Positions 23,761-36,289 are shown, counted from the stretch's first letter. The stretch: DNA of 64,000 bases from Lumnitzera littorea (GCA_024138015.1 JAMXBB010000009.1:43576464-43640463), one strand, 5' to 3'. Notes: a model not told the origin generated them from the letters alone. Made by a program: numbers and translations.

Positions 23761-26700
23761 TAAACCCTACTTTTAGTGGGCCTAAGATTTGATTAAGAGT
23801 ACCTTCCGAACGTTTCTAAAGATCAATTAAACTAAAAACCTAAGTTACATTTAGAAACGAATTAAATTCAAAAGCAAATTGTAGATAAAACCCGAGCTTG
23901 AAGAACTGCGAGCTCTAAAGCTACTTAAAACCCTAAACCGTAAAACCATTAAGGAATTTTTAACCTTAAATAATTAATCGATAATTTAATTTGAATAATT
24001 TCATTCAACTTTAGAAAATTTCACAATTCTACAAAAATCAAATCATAAATCACAAAACAATGTAAGATAAAAATCCTAAAACAATTTTCTATAAGGCTAT
24101 GCCCTTATCTTAATGCATAAGCCTTACACATAAATAAGTAGACCAACCAATCACCTTAGATAACTTATCAATTGAGAGTTGGAATAATTTATCAATTGAT
24201 AACTTATCAAAATCTAGTGATAAGACAATTTTCTTATCACCTTTTCACTTATACTACATATGGACAAATTTTCACAAGAATTCATAAGCTTAACTTTAAT
24301 AAAGGTGACAAGACCACTCCATGACATAAAAAGACTTCCCATGGCAGATCTAAAAAGAGGAGAAAGGGGGGCCATGCATTTGTCATTCACCCATCAATCA
24401 CTTCTCCTTACACATCACTATTCACCCCTTAATGCTTACATCATCAAGAGTTGCAATTGTTGACTTTTTGTAAGCTTTAAGACAACACTTCCAAGACATT
24501 TAAACACTCCTTCTCTCTCCATTTCCAACCGGCCATATTTCCACCATTTCTCTCCCTTTCAATTTCACTTTCACTTCATCTTTCTCTCTTTTGAAACAAA
24601 CATAAAAAGGGGAAACAACCTTACCCCACAAAATCCATTTTTCTTCCATTTTGAAGCTTCAACTCACGGCATTTTTTCCCTTTGATCATGTGCCATTTTC
24701 TTTCATCATTTAAGATCATTTAAGACCATTAGAATCTTCTATAAACCCCTTTTCCAAAAGACCAAAAGATTCGGGTTTCAAAGGGTAAGCAAACAGGAGG
24801 AAGCAAAGTTAAAGGCTTAAGAGGAACCTTAGTGCACATCTACCAAACTTTGCGTTAAGGACGAGTAAGTGTTTCTTGTGATGTGTGGATTAATATTTAT
24901 GTTAGAAGACTTGAATTTCTTGAAGATATGAGTAAGGTTTGAGTTGTTATAGCACCAAAAATCGTTTTAAGAAACAAACCCTAAAACCCTTACATGAAGT
25001 TGAAATACGAGCATGTAAAGTTGGTGTTTTGTATGGACATTTGTTTAATGCTTTGAATGAAAGATTTTAAGCTAAGAAAATCTTGAAATGAGAACTTTAA
25101 TGGAGGATAAGCATGCTGGACGTGAGGGTTCCATAGTCATTTGAATGTTGATTTTGTTTCCATTAAGTTAAACATGCTCAAATCTAGACTTAAGTTAAGG
25201 AAAAATCCATCACATGAAGTTTTATAAAGAAATCAACTTTGTATGACATGAGCTATGATATGGGAGTTGTATTAAGTATAAGATATTTTATTTCTTTACG
25301 TGGAACATGAGTTAAAGGATCAATTGATGGAAGGAAACTTAAGTTAAGATTTGTACATAAATAGTTAAGTGCATAATCTACCACCTAAACTTAAGGAAAT
25401 TATGAAACAAGTTGAAAAACCAAGTAAGGACCCCTTAGGACCAACATGAACAGATCTGGAACATGGGAAAATGAGGATTAAAAATATGATAAAAGTGAAA
25501 GAACAAAGTGAAAATATTAATTAAAGCAAGTATAGTAAGCATATAAAGCCTAAAACTCAAAACCGAGCTTAAAACTCTCAAAACAAGCCTAGAACTCTAA
25601 GATGGCCCTTCAATAAAAATCTAACCAGCAACTTAAAGTACCAAGAGAATTTGTTTTGAAGCTCATAAGAAATCCACCTAAGGCCCCATAAGCCCACCAA
25701 AGTCATTAACTTTAGTTTGAACAAAAAACAAGTCCATTTGACAACTTAAGCCCACTAAAAGGCCCAAGAAGTAGTTATTAGCCTTAAGAATATAAATCAA
25801 AGTTGTAAATCTAATCTCAAGGAGTATTTTAAGCTTAGGATAAAATCTAAAGACCAAGCCCAAGGAATTTCTCAAGTTATCAAAAAGCCCATTTACCAAA
25901 CAAGGCCCAAAAACACTCCAACACATGAGGAACGCTATTGTTCTGACCCATGGATAGAATTGTATACCTCATTTCGAAAATCTAACCTTACTACATTAAA
26001 GTACACTCGAAAACGATGAAGATTGACTATAAGATCATAAAAATCGGATTTAAAACGAAAAAGTTATAAGCGATTGAACTTTGAGTAAAAACCGGGAAAA
26101 TTTTCGAAAACTAGTCAAAGATATAACTTAAGGAAAATTTACTTAGTTTCTTAAGTTTGTTTCAATTCCTTATAAAAATTATTTCAATGACCAGGAGACA
26201 TTGTTTACGGAGATGACTTGCCTCCGGATTATTTTGACTGACCCACATGGCAGGGTGAGTAAATTCCCGATGACTCTTTACTTGATTGTGCTTGTAGAAA
26301 TAGATGCACCTAAACTTATATATATGAATTTGGATGCTTGTGGGATATGGGAAATGCATGTGTATGAAATTATGGATGAATGTGATGACTTGATAATTAT
26401 ATATAATAATGGGAAGTGTTTGCATTATATATACATGTGAATTGTATGGAATGAAATTGTCTGATCACCCTGAAAATCGAGTTAATCACTTATATGGTTA
26501 AGAAATCAAAATGAGTCATGCATACCCCATATTGCATACGGATAACACCGACTGCCGCTTCACGCAGAAGATGGGAAGGGACTTACAGGAATACGAGTTT
26601 CCTGCAGGATTGGGCACTAGCTACGCCAGCATATATATTGAGTCTCTGTCTTAAGCTGATGGGCTTACTAGGCGTCGGGAGACACCAACCGTTGGCGAGG

Positions 26701-26808
26701 GGCTGAGTCTTGTGGCTTCTGCTTAGGGCATGTGTTTGTAGACTGCGGGGGCCACCACACCGCTAGACTTGGGATTTTAAAAGATATGATTTGATTTTGG
26801 TAAAGGAA

Positions 26809-26849
<41 letters not shown>

Positions 26850-27550
26850 GAGTTTTGTTTTGGTATGAGCATGATAGTGCAAATGAAATAAAACCCAAAG
26901 GTCTAGAACCCGGATTTTGGTTTGGATCGGTTAATTATCTCTAAACCCTGACTTTAGGGGGCGTAATTCTGAGTCGTATGCGGTTCCTAGGTTACTGCAT
27001 GCGTTGTTTGGCATACTGGTTGTTCATGCATTCATATGATTGTGCATATAATAAATTTCTGCTATGTGGTATTGACGAAGGCATTTGTCTCACTAAGCGT
27101 AAGCTTACACCCCTATAGATTTTTGTTGATGCAGGAGAACCTCTTCGTCAATTTGGGCCGAGGCATGCCCGTGGTAAGTCTCATGTAGAGACGGGTTGGA
27201 GCGATCAAAGAGCGAAGAGGATATTTTGTAATAGATTATAGATAGTTAGATACTTTTATGTTTTTGTGCATAACTTAGATTTTATGCAGTTCCGTTATGA
27301 ACTGCATTTTTTTGTAATATTATTTTGGTGTGGGTCTCACGAGCCCACACAATTAGTTAAATTATAATATAGAAGAAATTTTAGTTTAATCTGCTCTATA
27401 TTACTAGTCTATGGGCCTAGTAGTAACGTAGAGTGGAAGGAGCCTTGTGTGTCCTATGAAAGGCCTATGATCAGCAAGGGGGTTGATAATAGACCTTTAT
27501 ACGGTACACGGCGACCTATCACGACAACGATACTGTTGGGTCGTTATACA
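23761..27550 (+). mobile_element. 3.8-kb non-coding insertion in copia gag, solo-LTR-like
   Basis: The copia gag frame is interrupted here and resumes directly after. CATGTTGTA occurs at both junctions (23754-23762 and 27549-27557). The right end reads GGGTCGTTATACA, close to the GGGTCGTTACA end common in Ty3/gypsy LTRs; the left reads TGTAAACCC. The simplest reading is a solo LTR with a TGTTG target duplication and a 2-bp loss of a terminal TG. A 9-bp target duplication would instead suggest a Mutator-like element, but no terminal inverted repeats are seen. There is no coding domain. Length and absence of a partner fit unequal LTR recombination. Confidence 0.65.
26811..26846. repeat. (AT)n microsatellite
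   Basis: About eighteen AT dinucleotides inside the solo-LTR-like insertion. A TA-rich frame across it reads as poly-Ile/Tyr and is not coding. Confidence 0.9.
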
Positions 27551-27555
27551 TGTTG

Positions 27556-28761
27556 TAGCTAGGAGAGAAGATTAAGGATTCTTTTGGTAGCCTCACAGCT
27601 ATAACAAACAAACTATCCTCGCTTGGAAAGAAAATTGATGAAGCTGACATTGTGAGAAAATTGTTGCTAATACTCCTAAAGGTCTAGGATGCGGAAAAAA
27701 ACTGCTATTGAGGAAGCTTGTGATATAATCAAACTAACTTTACTACAAATGAAGAGTAAGTTTATGTCATATGAGTTAGACTTCCTAAGCAAAGAAGATG
27801 AGCAAGACTTAAAGAAAAAGACACTGGCGTTTAAAGCCAAAGAGATTAACATAGACTCAGATGATGAGCAATTTAGTGATGAAGAAGGAGACATTACTCT
27901 TTTAGCTAAATGACTTAATCAAATCCTTAGATCAAAAGATAAAAGGGGTTCAAGTTTGAGAAAGTTTAAATTTAACAAGTCATTTAGTGATGCAAGTAAA
28001 GGATACAAAGAAGAAAACAAGAAGGAGATGGAAGAAAAGAAAGAACTCACATGTTATTAATTAAAAAGCTAGTATACATAAAATACGCATGTCCCATTCT
28101 TGTAAAGAAGATGGAGAAATTCAAGAAGAAAAGGAAGGCATTAGTGGCTAACTAGACTAGTTTAGATGAATCAAAATAGAGAATAAGGAATCCTATGAAG
28201 ATGAAGAAGGAGATGAACCAAATCTTCGCTTAATGGCGTTCTCAAAAGTAAACTCAGAATCTGAGACTGATTCGTTACTTAATGATATATATGTAGAAAT
28301 AGAAAGAGCATTAAACACCTTATCTAAATCTAATGTTAAAATTATAAAGTTGGATAATGAGATTCAAGCATTAAAAAAGAAAAGGAGGCATTAACTTAGA
28401 CTCATGAAATTTTAGAAAATAATATAAAGTCACTTAAATCTAAAAATGAAGTATTTAGAAAAGAAAAAGAGGATTTTTGTAAAGGGAATTTCATTCTAAA
28501 AGATAAAATTAACAATTTAAAAACTAGAGTAGAGGAATTATCTCATTCAATAAAATCGACCTTTATCAAATTTGATGAAAGTGATAAAAAGCTTGAAATG
28601 TTGTTATCTAGTCAAAGAATAGATTAGTCTAAGATAGGATTAGGATATGAAATTGGTTAATGTTTAAAAACCTCATCTAAAACTATGCTTGTGAAAGCTG
28701 TAAATGAAAAGCAAAAGGAGCTAATAGCTTAAGCTACTAACTAAGGGAAAAGTGTAGCTAG
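27556..28761 (+). pseudogene. Copia gag, C-terminal part (element 1)
   Basis: Resumes the interrupted gag. LGKKIDEADIVRKLL and AIEEACDIIKLTL match the second half of the gag domain, followed by the acidic linker (IDSDDEQFSDEEGD). A long Lys/Glu-rich coiled-coil region follows, ending in LSSQRID and KIGLGYE, the SQR...KxGxGY signature of SIRE-like copia gags. Several stops and frame changes occur. It is cut at 28761 by element 2 and continues at 39480. Confidence 0.75.
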
Positions 28762-29849
28762 TGTTGAACCAAAGGTTCACTAATTGATTTTAATGAGAAT
28801 AAAACAACAGTGGATGATTAAACTAAGTTTTATTTGACTATATTGAGTTAATTGAATAAGATCAACTAATTCACTTAATAATTAAATATATTAATTGACT
28901 TTACAAGATATTTAATCCTTTGAGTGATGATCAAATGATCTTGAAGTTAGATTACAAAGTGTATTTGTTTGTTGTGTGTTAAAAGTAATTTCAGGTGATA
29001 TTTAGCCTACAAGCTTGATTGCTCCAAAGCAGTACTAGCTTGATAGTGAAGTGGCTTAGATAAGAAGATAGAATTGCTTCTGATTAAGGTATTGGCATGT
29101 TGGAATACTTGTTAGTGTTCATGCTAGTAATACATTTTCTTATTGCCATACCGATAAGAGTAAGGTACCAACATGCCGGTAAGCTTGTTTCAATTAGCCA
29201 TTGGAGTATTTAATGCATTATAACAGGGAAGAATTGAATTGGATGATATAAATGCTTAACAACCCGATCAAGGATAAGAGAGAGATGATCTTTTACGACA
29301 ATATTTTTACATTCTCTTGTATTCTTATTGTTTATTACTCTCATTGTCTCTTGTACCTTAATTTGCTAATATTTAGAGAGATTTGAAGTATTGTGCTTGT
29401 AAGCCATTAGTTGCTAAGTAGTGAGAGTTGAAAGCGCTACACCAATAATCCTTGAGATTGAGTTTTGTGTTATGAGCTAATATTGTGATTTGTGTTAATA
29501 GTTGTGAGTGTGAAACTTGTATAAAGAGTTGTGAGTGTGAAACTTGTGTAATCAAGTTTATGTTTGTGTAGCTCTTGGAGCTTGGATTGAGAAATCAATA
29601 AAGTGATATAAAATGCTCGGTTGGAGGCATTGCGTGTCTGTGGAGAGTAGGGGGCGATTCGAACTCCATGTTAAATTTGGGCTCGATCTTCTTTATTCTT
29701 ATGCCTTTTAATTTCCACACTTATTATTATTTTATCATTATTTTCATTATACTCATTATTGCATTTAGTACTTAATTTAAAAAAGATTTATAATTTTTCC
29801 TTAAAACTCAATTCACACTCCCCTTTTGAGTTTAGCCTAATGTTTTTCA
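28762..29849 (+). repeat. 5' LTR of element 2
   Basis: Starts TGTTGAACC and ends TTTTTCA. It contains a TATAAA near 29247 and a cluster of decayed palindromes at 29085-29200. It aligns along its length with 35516-35551 plus 38451-39474. Confidence 0.88.
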
Positions 29850-29866
29850 ATTGGTATCAAAGGTAG
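29850..29866 (+). promoter_or_regulatory. Primer binding site of element 2
   Basis: TTGGTATCAAAGGTAG follows the LTR end and matches TGGTATCAGAGC, the complement of the initiator-Met tRNA 3' end used by plant copia elements, with one change in the core. Confidence 0.8.
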
Positions 29867-29926
29867 TCTCTAATCACTTACTTAACTGCATATTAGAGTA
29901 AAGGTCATAACATTTAATGCATTAGG

Positions 29927-30805
29927 TGATAGGCTTTGGGGAACCGACCCAAGCCGACTGCCAAAGCCGAGATAATCTACTTGTTGACTCATTCTGTTTG
30001 CCTAGCAGAATAACACTATTTTTTTATAGATGGAGTATCGAGAAGCATAAGGCGAAGACAACAACTGATCCTCACCTATGCCGACCAATCACTTATTCGG
30101 TATCATGCTTGCTAATAGGCTGAGGAATCATGTTTTCGAGAGTTGGATTCACTTAGCTAAAGTCTATTGTCGACTTAGTGGCCAAGAGATCACTTTATCG
30201 AGTGTTGGATCCATTCGGCACAGTCCAGAGAAACTATTACTAACTGACTTCAAAACTCAACAATTATGAGTCGAGCTCCTTAGTGTCTCAACCAAGCATA
30301 GCGAGACTATTTCTAAGGCATGTCAAATAACCACATGCCAACTTCTCCCTATAAAATGTACAGTTTTGTATTTTTATACATGTTTGTCTTCATTTTATTT
30401 ATGAGCCTAATTCTTTACGGTTTAAGGCCTTGTATATTATTTACAATTTTGCTACTAGGGTTTAAGATGTACTATAAATAGCAACTTTTGTAACAATGCA
30501 TAATATATAGAATATTAATGAAAACCCCCCTTTCTGGAGTCTTTTCTCTCGAAAAGTTCTCTCTCCCTTACCAGTTCTTATCAATCCCTTTAGTAAGGAT
30601 TGTGGTGGGCAACTTTACTACTCAGGTCGGTACGTCACATCCGGCGAGTTTTAGGTCTATGTGTGATTCTACGGTGTGTTATATCTGTAGAGTTAGTGTA
30701 CAGGATTGCTAAACCATTAACTCCCATTTACTTTTCGTTCCCTTCAGCAGGATTGGACCCACCCCCACGGCTAGCCTTATTTATCCTTAATCATAGTTCA
30801 TATCA
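29927..30805 (+). mobile_element. 879-bp solo LTR inside element 2
   Basis: It begins TGATAGGC and ends CATATCA, giving 5-bp inverted ends TGATA/TATCA. Both sides carry the perfect 5-bp duplication TTAGG (29922-29926, 30806-30810). TATAAATA is at about 30473. Pieces such as ATCCCTTTAG and GGTACGTCACATC line up with the LTR of the gypsy element at 45706, so it comes from the same lineage. No internal region remains, indicating recombination between its two LTRs. Short frames within it are not genes. Confidence 0.85.
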
Positions 30806-30869
30806 TTAGGCTTTCTAGAAGGACAAGTAATTGATAGGCCTCCTCTTTTAACTAATAACAACTATCCAT

Positions 30870-32340
30870 ATTAGAAATGTAGGATGTCTATATTCTTGAA
30901 AGCACAAAATAGACTATTGTGGAATGTAGTTAACCAAGGACCATTTAAGATAGAAGGAAAAGAAGAAAGAGATTACTCGATAATGATTGGAAATTACTTA
31001 ATCTAAATGAAGTTGCTATGAATATTTTGCATTGTGCCATAAATGAAAATAACTTCAACTGGATATGAACATGTAAATGTACCAAAGGAATATGGGATGA
31101 ATTACAAAGCACATATAAAGAAACTAGTAGAGTAAGAGATACAAAAATAAGCTCAAGATAAATTCTAAAATTATTAGGTCTTTGCTAAGAGATTGGAAAG
31201 CCAAGAGAATTACAATCGAGGAAGCTTATGATTTCAATGAAATGTCAAAAGAGTAATTTCTTAGAATTCTAAAGACTCACGAGATGGTTAAGAGGGAAGG
31301 AGAGGAATCCAAGGAGAAAACAATTGCTTTAAAAGCAACCAAAGAGAGCTCTAGTAGTGATGAAAGTGATGATGATATGGCTATGATCATAGGAAATTTC
31401 AAGAAATTTATGAAGTTCAATAGGAAATTGGTGAATGATAAGGATGAAAACACATCTCAATTTAGAAGGGAGAAGAAGAAAGTAATCAAGTCTTACAATT
31501 GTAAAAAATTAAGTCATATTTGACAATATTGCCTAAATCTTAAGAAAACCGAGAAAGGAACAAAGAAGAAGGTTATGATGATAACTTGGAATGATGGCAA
31601 TTCAAGTGACTTGAATGAGGGAATGTGCTTTATGGCCATGGACAATAAGGTATGTTCTACTTCTAGTGACTATTCATTTAATGAGCTTAAAATATGTACA
31701 ATGAGTTACTTAAAAAATTTATTAAGGTTAAGAAAAGGAACAAGATGATGGAACAAATGATGATTGAAATAAGAAGTGAATTTGATCTATTTAGAAATGA
31801 ATATAATAAAGTGAATGATGTTAAAGAAAGTTTAGATGATGACAATGAGTACTTAAGATTAGAACTTAACAAATTAAATGAAACAATGAAGAATTGAGTC
31901 TTAGGCATGAGGAGTGAGATAAAGAAAATGACGAACTAAAAGACAAGTGTAATTCTCTTGAAATGAAAGTTGAAAGTATAAAAAATAAGGATGATATGGT
32001 TGATAGGCTAGGAGAGCTTCAAATTGAAAATGCTATCTTAAAGTCTAGTCTAAAAAAAAAAAAACTATAGTGAAATTTGTGAATGGAGAGAGAAATTTGG
32101 AAAAACTCCTTAGCCAACAAAGGCAAGGATTGGACAAGACCAGAATTGACTATGATAAGGAAAATATTACAAATCTTATAAGAGTTGCTTTATAAAAGCA
32201 ACAACCAAGACTGGTAACTATTGCGGTAAATATGGTCATATTGCACATATATGTGCAATACATCACAATACTAATTTGAATAATAAAGGTAGAATGGTTT
32301 AGGTTCCAAAAGGATAAAGATATATCATTGCAACTAACCA
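30870..32340 (+). pseudogene. Copia gag remnant of element 2
   Basis: Degenerate SIRE-like gag. An N-terminal piece reads FLKAQNRLLWNVV. An acidic/Ser linker follows (SSSDESDDDMA). The first zinc knuckle is damaged (YNCKKLSHI then stop). A Lys/Glu-rich coiled-coil region spans 31690-31900, then LLSQQRQGLDK, and a second knuckle-like motif CGKYGHIAHIC lies near 32221-32253. QVPKG-like residues beyond it match the end of these gags. Many stops and frameshifts are present. No protease or pol follows. Confidence 0.7.
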
Positions 32341-32639
32341 CAAATGACCCAAACTCACATGGGTATCATAGAAGCAATTACATGTTTCTATAAGAACTTC
32401 AAGTGGGAGCAACTCAAGAAACTCAAATGGAGAATGCTCAAAGAAAATTTGAAATGCCTCTAATATGGTATTTGGTTCAAAAAACTCATTCAAGTAATCT
32501 TGATAGAATAACTAGCATATTTTGTGTGTACTTGAAATTCTTTATGGTTATTAGGCTTTCATGTTTACATTTTTGCCATATCTTGGTCTTCATGTCAAAC
32601 ATGTGCTCACGTGTGTTTAAATGTGCTAATGTTTCATGC

Positions 32640-34100
32640 TTGAATGGTTAGCTTGATTTGATTATAGAACTATGCATAATTAGCCTATCTTCAACCACAT
32701 TTGAGCTTACATAAGCGTTTAAGAACTCAATTAGTGTTTTCGCAATTACTAGCTTTGCAAGCTGTGCTTAAACTCTCATCATATCATAATATGCATTTAC
32801 ATCTAGCTTGAAAGCTTAAATTGAAAATATCATGTATTTTGTGCACATATGAAGTCACTTATGTACATTTAGGATCATATGTGCACAGTTTTATCATGCC
32901 ATGTCAAAAACTAGTTCATATGTATTCAACTCCATCTGTAGATTGTAGTTGAGTGATTAATTTGGCTTATTTTTTATTTTAGGTAAATTTGACTCCCTTA
33001 GACCTAATTTAGGCTCTCATTGTTGTTGGGAAGTCATGTGATCATTTTGTCCATTTGCATGCTATAAGTTTTGATCATGCCACCTTTATATCTATAGGTA
33101 CTGTTTAAACTTGTTTAGAATGCCAAATTATCATAAACTTAATTTAGTGTGTATGTGTCACATTAAGCACAATTTGTATTCAGTAGTTGATTTTGATGAT
33201 TTTAAGACCTTCGAATCCTTGTTGTGATATTTTCCTTCTAACATGCTTAAATATGATGTTGAAATTTGCTTAAAGTATTGATTTGTGATAACTAAGCCTC
33301 ATTGCTTGAAATTGGTCATTCATGCATTTACATGGCTTCATAATGAACTTTTAACAACTAATGACTTAGTTTTGTTAAATCTTGTTAGTCTTGTTGAGAT
33401 ACAAACTCTTCACACTCAATTAGACATAAGGATCATGCTCATATAGATTTCATGCATAAAACATGACATTTAACATGCTTTGAGTATACTTAAAGTCATT
33501 CATAAGTATTTAAGTTCATATATGTACAAATTCATCATGTATCAGTTTCCATGCCTAAAACTGAGCTTCACATTTTTATTTTCATCAATAAATCATTTTT
33601 GAGTGGTTAATCTAGCTTGATCTCAATTTTGTGCAAACTTGACCTCTCTAGACTCTTTTTAGGCACTAAGTGCTATGTAGAGTATTTCATGCCTATTTAT
33701 GCCAATATGGATATTATGTTGTTTGATCATGTATCTTTTATGCTTTTTGGTATCTTCCAAATATGTTTGAAGCATAGACTTGTCTTAAATTTGAGAAAGA
33801 ATCTACACTTGTTCTCTAGCTACATTTATTCTTTACATTTGACCTTAAAGAACTCAAATAGTGATTTTATAATTTATAGAGCCTTAAAGCTATAATTTGT
33901 TCTTACTATGCTCAAACAAATATTTGAAATTTTCTTGAAGTGCTGGTATGCAACAACTCAATGCTTATACACATATTTTGCTCTTACATGCATGTTTTCA
34001 CTTTATCATGAATTACATGGTTCAATAAATTTGATTTGGCTAAATCCTTGGTATTTAGTTAAAATTTAAGTTTCTTAGGCCTTAATGGACTCAAATAAAC
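32640..34100 (+). repeat. Diverged ~650-bp repeats in element 2
   Basis: Units beginning near 32950 (GAGTGATTAATTTGGCTT) and 33601 (GAGTGGTTAATCTAGCTTG) share order and sequence over several hundred bases, including a later TTGAAATT..ATGCAT..TTACATGG part. A partial unit starts near 32641. It is non-coding and sits where pol would be in an autonomous copia element. Confidence 0.5.
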
Positions 34101-35500
34101 TTGCTTAAAATGTTAGAACACTCATTAAATCATTTAAAATAAACTTAAGTTGGCAACTTAGACAAATGAATTGAATTTAATTAAGATTCTATAGAATTGC
34201 AGAATACCAGTATGACGGTACTCATCACTACTGGCATACCAATGTACTTTGCTATATAAGAAGATTCAATTAATTCTGTTCCCAAAACCTGCATAACAGT
34301 ATTCCCTACTATCAACATGTCGTTATACCTTCTTAAAGAACAAGTTCCACGTGATTTTGTTTAATGAACCGACATGACGGTACCCTCCCTTACCGTCATG
34401 CCGGTACATCAAAATTTCAAGCGATCCTCTTTCAAAACCATCAATCTTTCTCTCTCTTCTCTTCTATTCCCAATCATCTTCTTCATTCTTCTCCCATACC
34501 CTAGAATGCTTCTCTCTCTTCAATCCATCATCTTTAAGCCCTTAGAATCATAATTTTTCCTCGTCAATCATCTCCAAACCCATAAATCTCTCATCAATCC
34601 CCTCACTTCTTCAAATCACACTCTCCTCTTCTCCTTCATGTGACTTTCTCTCTCTACTAAACCTTCATCCACCATCACGATGCCACCTTAATGAATTATG
34701 GTTACTTCCAAATTACCTATCACTGCCCGTCTTGCCCATTTCCTCTTACAGCTTAAGATGATGATTCACCAGCCGCATGAATTGCTAACTTCTAATCTAT
34801 TTAGTATATGCTCTTCTTTATGTTTACCTTATGTTATAAACTTAGCCATTGGCCTCTACTATTGTTACTTTCTATTGTCTTTTCTTGGCCATTATCTTGG
34901 TTTTTGTTACGTATGTTGCTTGTCTATATGATTTACTACTTAAGGTTTATGTATCTCATGTAGTTCTTATACTCCTCATAATTGGCTTATGTTTTTGAAC
35001 TTTTCATGTAATATAAGCCGATCTTGATGAATTCATTATGGAGATATTATTTGGTGTGATTTTTAGTTTCTTTGATTTCAATTTTGTAGGGGGCATAACT
35101 TAAGGTTCAAGTTGGGATTATGCCAAAATTTTGACTTAAATCCTCTTCTCTCTTCATTGCCTTGACCTTCGTATTTTTTATGAGGCCAAAGATGGAGAAA
35201 TATTTAAGATGTTAGAGTATCAAAACGTGTATTAAATCAAATTGATAATAGTCACTCAAAAGATAATATTGATCTTTTGACTTTGGCATATCTTGATTCA
35301 TTGAAAAATTGATATAGCCAATATGTGGAGTTATTAAGAAGTTAGACTTGGTTTCTTCGCACATCAATACTTCCTTTTTGTAAGAATTTATTTAAACTTA
35401 CTCAAGTGAGAAAAATCTTGAAATCAAGTGCCAAATTAAGGCGGAGTATTAAACTGGGGGGGTGGGAGAGCTCTTAAGTATATAAAAGTTTTATCCTCAT
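34101..35500 (+). other. Non-coding 3' part of element 2
   Basis: No pol domain. It contains palindromic motifs (34195-34410, including CATGACGGTA and TACCGTCATG as inverted arms), then a long C/T-rich tract at 34440-34680, and AT-rich sequence leading to the polypurine tract. Confidence 0.55.
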
Positions 35501-35515
35501 AAAAAATGGAGAGAT
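35500..35515 (+). promoter_or_regulatory. Polypurine tract of element 2
   Basis: AAAAAATGGAGAGAT lies immediately before the TGTTGAAC start of the 3' LTR, as expected for the plus-strand priming site. Confidence 0.75.
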
Positions 35516-35816
35516 TGTTGAACTAAAGGTTTAGTAATTGATTTTGATGAGTGTAGAACCTAATTTTTGCCCCTCTGTAGTCCTAATTTTTGATTTTTTA
35601 AAAAAGGGTCCTAATTAAAAGAAAAAATAATAAAAATTGACAAATGATGAAAATAGCAGCAAAAATGAGAAAAGGAAAAATTATAAAGATTTCTAGATTT
35701 TTTAAGAAGTAAATTATTTTAGGGTCAACAGTTTTAGTTTAAGCTTAGTTCGAATTATTATTTTAGAGTGTTGCGTGAGTTAAGTACAATTCAGTTATAA
35801 AAAAAAATTAAGGCAT

Positions 35817-35896
35817 AGGCTAATAGTCTAACGGATAAGCATTGGAGTATTGAATTGAAATAGCTTGAAGTCACGGGTTCAAGTCTCACTAAGCAT
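35817..35896 (+). ncRNA. tRNA-like segment with A- and B-box matches inside the LTR
   Basis: TAGTCTAACGG at 35824 fits the Pol III A-box consensus TRGYNNANNGG fully. GGTTCAAGTCT at 35876 contains a full match to the B box GWTCRANNC. Spacing is 52 bp, in the range of tRNA genes with a longer variable arm. Flanking 7-mers (AGGCTAA, TAAGCAT) can pair at five of seven positions. The T stem is only partly paired, so it is not a functional tRNA gene. The CTAAYGGATAAG wording recalls plant tRNA-Arg. Similar segments lie in the other Tat-like LTRs. Confidence 0.4.
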
Positions 35897-35979
35897 ATAT
35901 GTGTTTTTAATTAGTTGAGTGAACATGATTCAAATCTAATTATAGATCTAATCAAATCTTTAAATCTTTTGAGAGATTC

Positions 35980-36075
35980 AAATCTAGTTTGATTTTCATT
36001 GAATTGGATTTAAATCTAGTTTGATTTTCATTGAATTGGATTTAAATCTAGTTTGATTTTTATCAAATCAGGTTT
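35980..36075 (+). repeat. Three 32-bp tandem repeats
   Basis: Units starting at 35980, 36012 and 36044 with AAATCTAGTTTGATTTTCAT, the third diverging towards its end. Confidence 0.85.
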
Positions 36076-36289
36076 AAGTTGATATAAATGATTTAAATCA
36101 GATCGGGATCAATATAATGGATAAGATTTGATATGATCTAAGGGTTTGATTCCAAGCTTTATATATTAATCGCGTGGCATAAAATAAAAAAAAAAATATA
36201 CACATACGAAAAAGCTGTATTACGCTCCACTACTTCAATTCTCCACTTCCAATCACCAATCAACATCTACTCTTTACAAGAACTCTACC

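Noticed and set aside
29926..30809. Four 63-69-codon plus-strand frames
   Set aside because: All lie within a solo LTR delimited by TTAGG duplications.
35817..35896. A real tRNA gene
   Set aside because: T stem only partly paired and the acceptor stem imperfect; best kept as tRNA-like.
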